This document shows, in pieces, positions 60,598-64,000 of a DNA stretch of 64,000 nucleotides (position 1 is the first letter of the stretch; each line of letters opens with the position of its first letter). The position numbers and the translations under genes were made by a program. Source of the DNA: Glandiceps talaboti (taxonomy: Eukaryota; Hemichordata; Enteropneusta; Spengelidae); NCBI RefSeq assembly GCF_964340395.1, contig NW_027554294.1:83501-147500 (forward strand), given 5' to 3'. The notes under the pieces are model-generated. The model was given only the letters and a program-made list of their open reading frames with translations, was not told the DNA's origin and did no database searches.

Positions 60598-61072
60598 TTA
60601 TTCAAGGTTTAATTTTAATGACTCCATCTCACAGGGAATTTTTTCTTTACAATATCTGGCGAAGTTCCTAACAATACCACAAACATAACATTTCAAATAT
60701 CTGGGTTTTACATCCACGTCTTCTCTGTAGTTTTTGGCCGGACAATATGGAGTATGATTAGTATAATGGGTAGGGCACTTCCCATGTTGAAGGAACTTAG
60801 ACACTTTTGATGCAATTTCTTCCTCTTCTTTATTTCCCAACAACAGAATGATAAGGTGCCCTGCTTCTTGCCCAAAATCATTTGTCTCAAATATGGCCAG
60901 CACTGCTTAATCCATTCAGTATTTGTGTGGCCTTGTGTTCCATGTTGGTGTTTGTGCTAGCTCCATCACCTTTTGTAGAGCATTGTCCACAGATGTAGCG
61001 TTTGCCGTCTTTTTCTAATTCCTCTAATTTCTTTTGTAGTCCGTCCAACTGCAGCTGCACCTGCAACATATA
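60598..61072 (-). pseudogene. Possible last exon with a zinc-knuckle-like motif, frame broken
   Basis: On the minus strand a TATGTTGCAG acceptor precedes a Leu/Lys/Glu-rich coil-like stretch (QLDGLQKKLEELEKDGKRY) and CGQC. This frame stops at 60887. A second frame (from about 60903) continues with GNKEEEEIASKVSKFL and ends in a Gag-type knuckle, CYVCGIVRNFARYC. There the usual Gly-His is Arg-Asn, so zinc binding is doubtful. AATAAA overlaps the stop at 60596-60602, like a terminal exon. It may be a pseudogene, a spliced pair of exons or a retroelement Gag relic. Gene not identified. Confidence 0.35.
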
Positions 61073-61094
61073 AAGTACACTCTTAGTACATATT

Positions 61095-61244
61095 CTACAG
61101 TTCCAAACTGCTTCTCACTTTCCCTCACAGGGAAGTCTTTGTCCCTCATTGACTATAAAATGCCTTGACTCACATGGTACATAGTATTCTACAATTCACA
61201 TCTAATTCTCACTTTCCCTCACAGGGAAGTCTTTGTCCCTCATT
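61095..61244. repeat. 94-bp tandem repeat, left part
   Basis: The unit contains TATAAAATGCCTTGACTCAC, ATGGTACATAGTATTCTAC and CACAGGGAAGTCTTTGTCCC. It is interrupted at 61244 and resumes at 62282. Confidence 0.85.
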
Positions 61245-62281
61245 AGTCCCCGCGGACGAAGTCCGGAACGGGGACTTATGGATTGGGTTCCGTCTGTCCG
61301 TCCGTCCGTCCGTCCGCAGCTGTTTCTTGGAGATGCCTGGACCGATTTTTTTCAAACTTGGTACAGGAGCAACATACCATGGCATACATATGCACGTCAA
61401 TTTGTTTTATGATACGATCCAATATGGCCGCCTAGCAACCATTTTGTTTGCGAATTTTTCCTGTCTAAAGCCATAACTCAGACATGCTTGAACAGATCTC
61501 ATTTAAAGTTGGTATTAGGACAGTGTTCTATGACATACATGTGCATATCCATTTTCATTGTGATACGATCCAATATGGTTGCCTGGTAGCCATTTTGTTT
61601 GCGAATTTTCCATGTCCAAAGTCATAACTCAGACATGCTTGAACAGATCTCATTCAAAGTTGGTATTAGGACAGTGTTCTATGACATACATGTGTATATC
61701 CATTTTCGTCGTGATACGATCCAATATGGCTGCCTGCCAGCCATTTTGTTTGTGAATTTTCCATGTCCAAAGCCTAACTCAGACATGCTTAAACAGATCT
61801 CATTCAAAGTTGGTATTAGGACAGTGTTCTATGACATACATGTGCATATCCATTTTCGTTGTGATACGATCCAATATGGCTGCCTGGTAGCCATTTTGTT
61901 TGCGAATTTTCATGTCCAAAGGCATAGCTCAGACATGCTTGAACAGATCTCATTTAAAGTTGGTATTAGGACAGTGTTCTATGACATACATGTGCATATC
62001 CATTTTCGTCGTAATACGATCCCATATGGCTTTCTGGCAGCCATTTTGTTTGTGAATTTTCCATGTCCAAAGCCATAACTCAGACTCCATTTTCATCGTG
62101 ATATGATCCCCCATACCCAACCAATCCTTTATTGTTGGAGGCATATTCCATGTCCAACAAGCACACACAACATATCTAAGTCTGTTTGTTTTAGGTTCAC
62201 AAATGTTGTTGCGTGATCAGAGTAGTGATAATTCCTTAAAACCCAATAATAGCGAGGACTATGTCATTCTCAATGACTTGT
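61245..62281 (+). mobile_element. Helentron-like non-autonomous element with internal tandem repeats
   Basis: The 5' end is AGTCCCCGCGGACGAAGTCC; (GTCC)n lies near 61297. It then has ~158-bp monomers (GAACAGATCTCATTCAAAGT, ACAGTGTTCTATGACATACA, GGTAGCCATTTTGTTTGCGA) about four times to 62080. The tail carries an inverted copy of the 5' terminus (GCGAGGACT, 62252-62260) inside a terminal hairpin (GTCATT-CTC-AATGAC) and TTGT. It sits between T and T of a 94-bp tandem unit without target duplication. Asymmetric inverted repeats, 3' hairpin and TT insertion are Helentron/Helitron2 traits. The 61599-62078 frame is a repeat artefact. Confidence 0.68.
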
Positions 62282-62500
62282 TGACTGTAAAATGCCTTGA
62301 CTCACATGGTACATATTATTCTACAATTCACATCCAATTCTCACTTTCCCTCACAGGGAAGTCTTTGTCCCTCATTGACTATAAAATGCCTTGACTCACA
62401 TGGTACATAGTATTCTACAATTCACATCTAATTCTCACTTTCCCTCACAGGGAAGTCTTTGTCCGTCATGGACTATAAAATGCCTTGACTTGCGTTATAC
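62282..62500. repeat. 94-bp tandem repeat, right part (~2.3 copies)
   Basis: It resumes with TGACTGTAAAATGCCTTGAC. The intact junction CCTCATTGACTATAAAATG at about 62370 is the empty-site form of the split one. Confidence 0.88.
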
Positions 62501-62645
62501 ATCTTAATTTGATTTTAGGCACTTTAACGTCTACTCCGTTTTACTCTGAGACTCTTAAATTTATAATTACATACGTGCAAATACACATTATATATATTTT
62601 TTTCTTCTAGCCCCCCCCCCCTCCCCCTCCCCCATTCAAAATCAA
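62501..62645. other. Short non-coding stretch with C tract
   Basis: C-rich tract at 62611-62633. No gene. Confidence 0.6.
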
Positions 62646-62649
62646 TTGG

Positions 62650-63200
62650 ACATCCACATCAGTGTTCTCTATATGAATACTACTACGCAGTAGTCAGTGT
62701 GCCACCAGACAGAGAAACTTGACCATGTAGTACACATGATGTTTATACTTCAGATCACCTCCCTGTACCCAAAGAGCTGTTCAGGAGTACTTATGCAGTG
62801 ATGTGAGTTGATGTTAGCGAGCAACAGTCTGGGCCAACTTATTTTGGCAATTACACACAGATTTCATAAATGTGACAAATTTAAATACATCATCAAACAG
62901 CTTTGGCCTTTCATAATTTCAAAACATATGGATAAAAAATCATTGAACAATCTTATTTTGAACATGAGAAATTGCATGGAAGTATACATCTACTGCATGC
63001 ATGTAAAGTAGAGTGAGTCAATCCATACTAGAAGTATGGTACTCAGACTAACACTGTAGATTGGAGTTGTGATTGTGAAGTTAGTTTGTAGCCAAATTAC
63101 ATTATTCTGTCAAAAACACGGACTAATGTGTACCCCATGCTGAAATATTTCCGTCATGCATCAACTATAAATTTTGTCATTTTCAAATTTGCGTTAGGAT
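62650..63200 (+). repeat. Dispersed repeat R2, plus-strand copy
   Basis: Reverse-complement partner of 24330-25010, in the same block order. The 62808-63011 frame is unassigned. Confidence 0.65.
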
Positions 63201-63271
63201 CAACCGATTGTCAACATAGGTTATTAGTATATTGTGTAGAAGACTATGACACACACCCAACAAATAAGTAA

Positions 63272-63790
63272 TTGTTTAGCATAACTAAACTTCTTATGTT
63301 AAGTAATGCTATAAACATGGCAAAGTGTGCGTGCGTGTGTGTGTGTGTGTGTGTGAACAACTTAAAGTCAAACACCACTGATCCAATTGCCATGATATTT
63401 GATGGATATATTACGTTGGGTGTCTAGTTGGAAAATTTTTGAAATAAATATGATCTTACCATCGATTAGTGATTTAATGGGTCAAAAAGGTGATTTTTGG
63501 TCAGAAAATGTAGACTCAAAAAGTACTGTGCAGGTTGGGTTGAAATTTGATTGGAACATTCTCGCTGGTGTTCAGATTACGAATTTTTCATTACATGATA
63601 ATATTACCAGTGGCTGTGATATGCAAATTAGGTACAGAAAATGTGTACTTTGGTCAAAAACCTTTAATTCCAAAAGGACTAAACAGACTTAACAGACAAG
63701 TGTATAAACATTCCAAAAATGTAAAAACTACAGTTGTGCTACAACACATTGGCACTATTTTAGATATGCAAAATTAGGGTTAAAATAGAA
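63272..63790 (+). repeat. Dispersed repeat R1 copy
   Basis: Degenerate hairpin (AGCATAACTAAAC ... AAGTAATGCTATAAACATGG), (TG)n at 63328-63354, then ACAACTTAAAGTCAAACACC and body blocks to ATGCAAAATTAGG. Frames at 63399-63777 are shadows. Confidence 0.72.
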
Positions 63791-64000
63791 TTTTTTTAAT
63801 ATGGTGACTGTAATATAAATGTACAATATTTTATCAACTTTCTGTGTGAAATGTGTTCTATAGTGTGATACCACTAACTATTTTATTACACTGCTAAAAT
63901 GAAACTGTACAGTGGAAGAGCTGAACAGCAGAACCACTTTTACACAGTCATGAAAAAAAAAAAAAAAAGTGTTTCTATTCAGGCTGTTAGGTCACTTGTT
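63791..64000. other. No feature recognised
   Basis: Non-coding end of the window with an A tract at 63954-63968. Confidence 0.6.

Noticed and set aside
61599-62078. 159-aa frame with repeated FKVGIRTVFYDIHV segments
   Set aside because: It follows the ~158-bp monomers of the Helentron-like element; similar text appears in several frames and copies.

Overview
The window is intron-rich, AT-rich animal DNA, not bacterial: there are no operons, long single-exon genes are absent, splice signals flank short coding blocks, and most of the sequence is transposons and satellites. The mix (Tx1/L1-like, L2/CR1-like and other non-LTR retrotransposons, PIF/Harbinger-, Kolobok- and Helentron-like DNA elements, a tRNA-derived SINE, large minisatellites) fits a marine invertebrate, perhaps an invertebrate deuterostome such as amphioxus or an acorn worm. 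That species guess is inference with low confidence.

The only gene recognised with confidence is on the + strand at about 6.8-24.3 kb. It is the middle of an alpha-spectrin (SPTAN1-like) gene around the SH3 domain. Exon A (6773-6922) and exon B (10028-10120) are single. After them the locus becomes a tandem array: six copies of the first SH3 half exon (C), two of the second SH3 half exon (D), five of a spectrin-repeat exon (F), three whole and one broken copy of a later repeat exon (E), and a broken exon G. Intron phases fit throughout (C 0-0, D and E 0-2, F 2-0), so many splice chains stay in frame. The array mixes two unit types of about 1.64-1.82 kb. The SH3 halves keep fold residues but have lost three aromatic residues of the classical ligand groove. 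The 3' end (F5, E4, G) carries frameshifts or stops. The locus is a diverged, partly decayed paralogue or a working exon-repeat gene with a dead 3' end; the sequence alone cannot decide.

Region by region: 1-280 Helentron-like repeat end; 3.38-5.98 kb decayed Tx1-like LINE with a target duplication; 6.94-9.47 kb DNA transposon with long terminal inverted repeats inside the spectrin A-B intron; 10.3-24.3 kb spectrin exon array with an embedded reverse-transcriptase fragment at 20 kb; 24.3-34.2 kb dispersed repeats, a 48-bp tandem repeat, a Harbinger-like element inside an older repeat, and an L2/CR1-like LINE relic; 36.3-40.3 kb another LINE relic, a TAGG minisatellite and an element with long inverted repeats; 40.42-41.93 kb a 1.5-kb element with 7-bp target duplications; 44.29-53.08 kb an 8.8-kb satellite of about 150 58-bp monomers; 53.08-53.82 kb a Kolobok-like element inserted in the last monomer and itself holding a tRNA-SINE; 56.6-57.4 kb a LINE relic; 60.6-61.07 kb a possible last exon of a small gene with a zinc-knuckle-like motif; 61.24-62.28 kb a Helentron-like element inserted in a 94-bp tandem repeat.

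No tRNA or rRNA gene, CRISPR array or bacterial-type operon was seen. Most remaining open frames are short and look like chance or repeat-derived frames.
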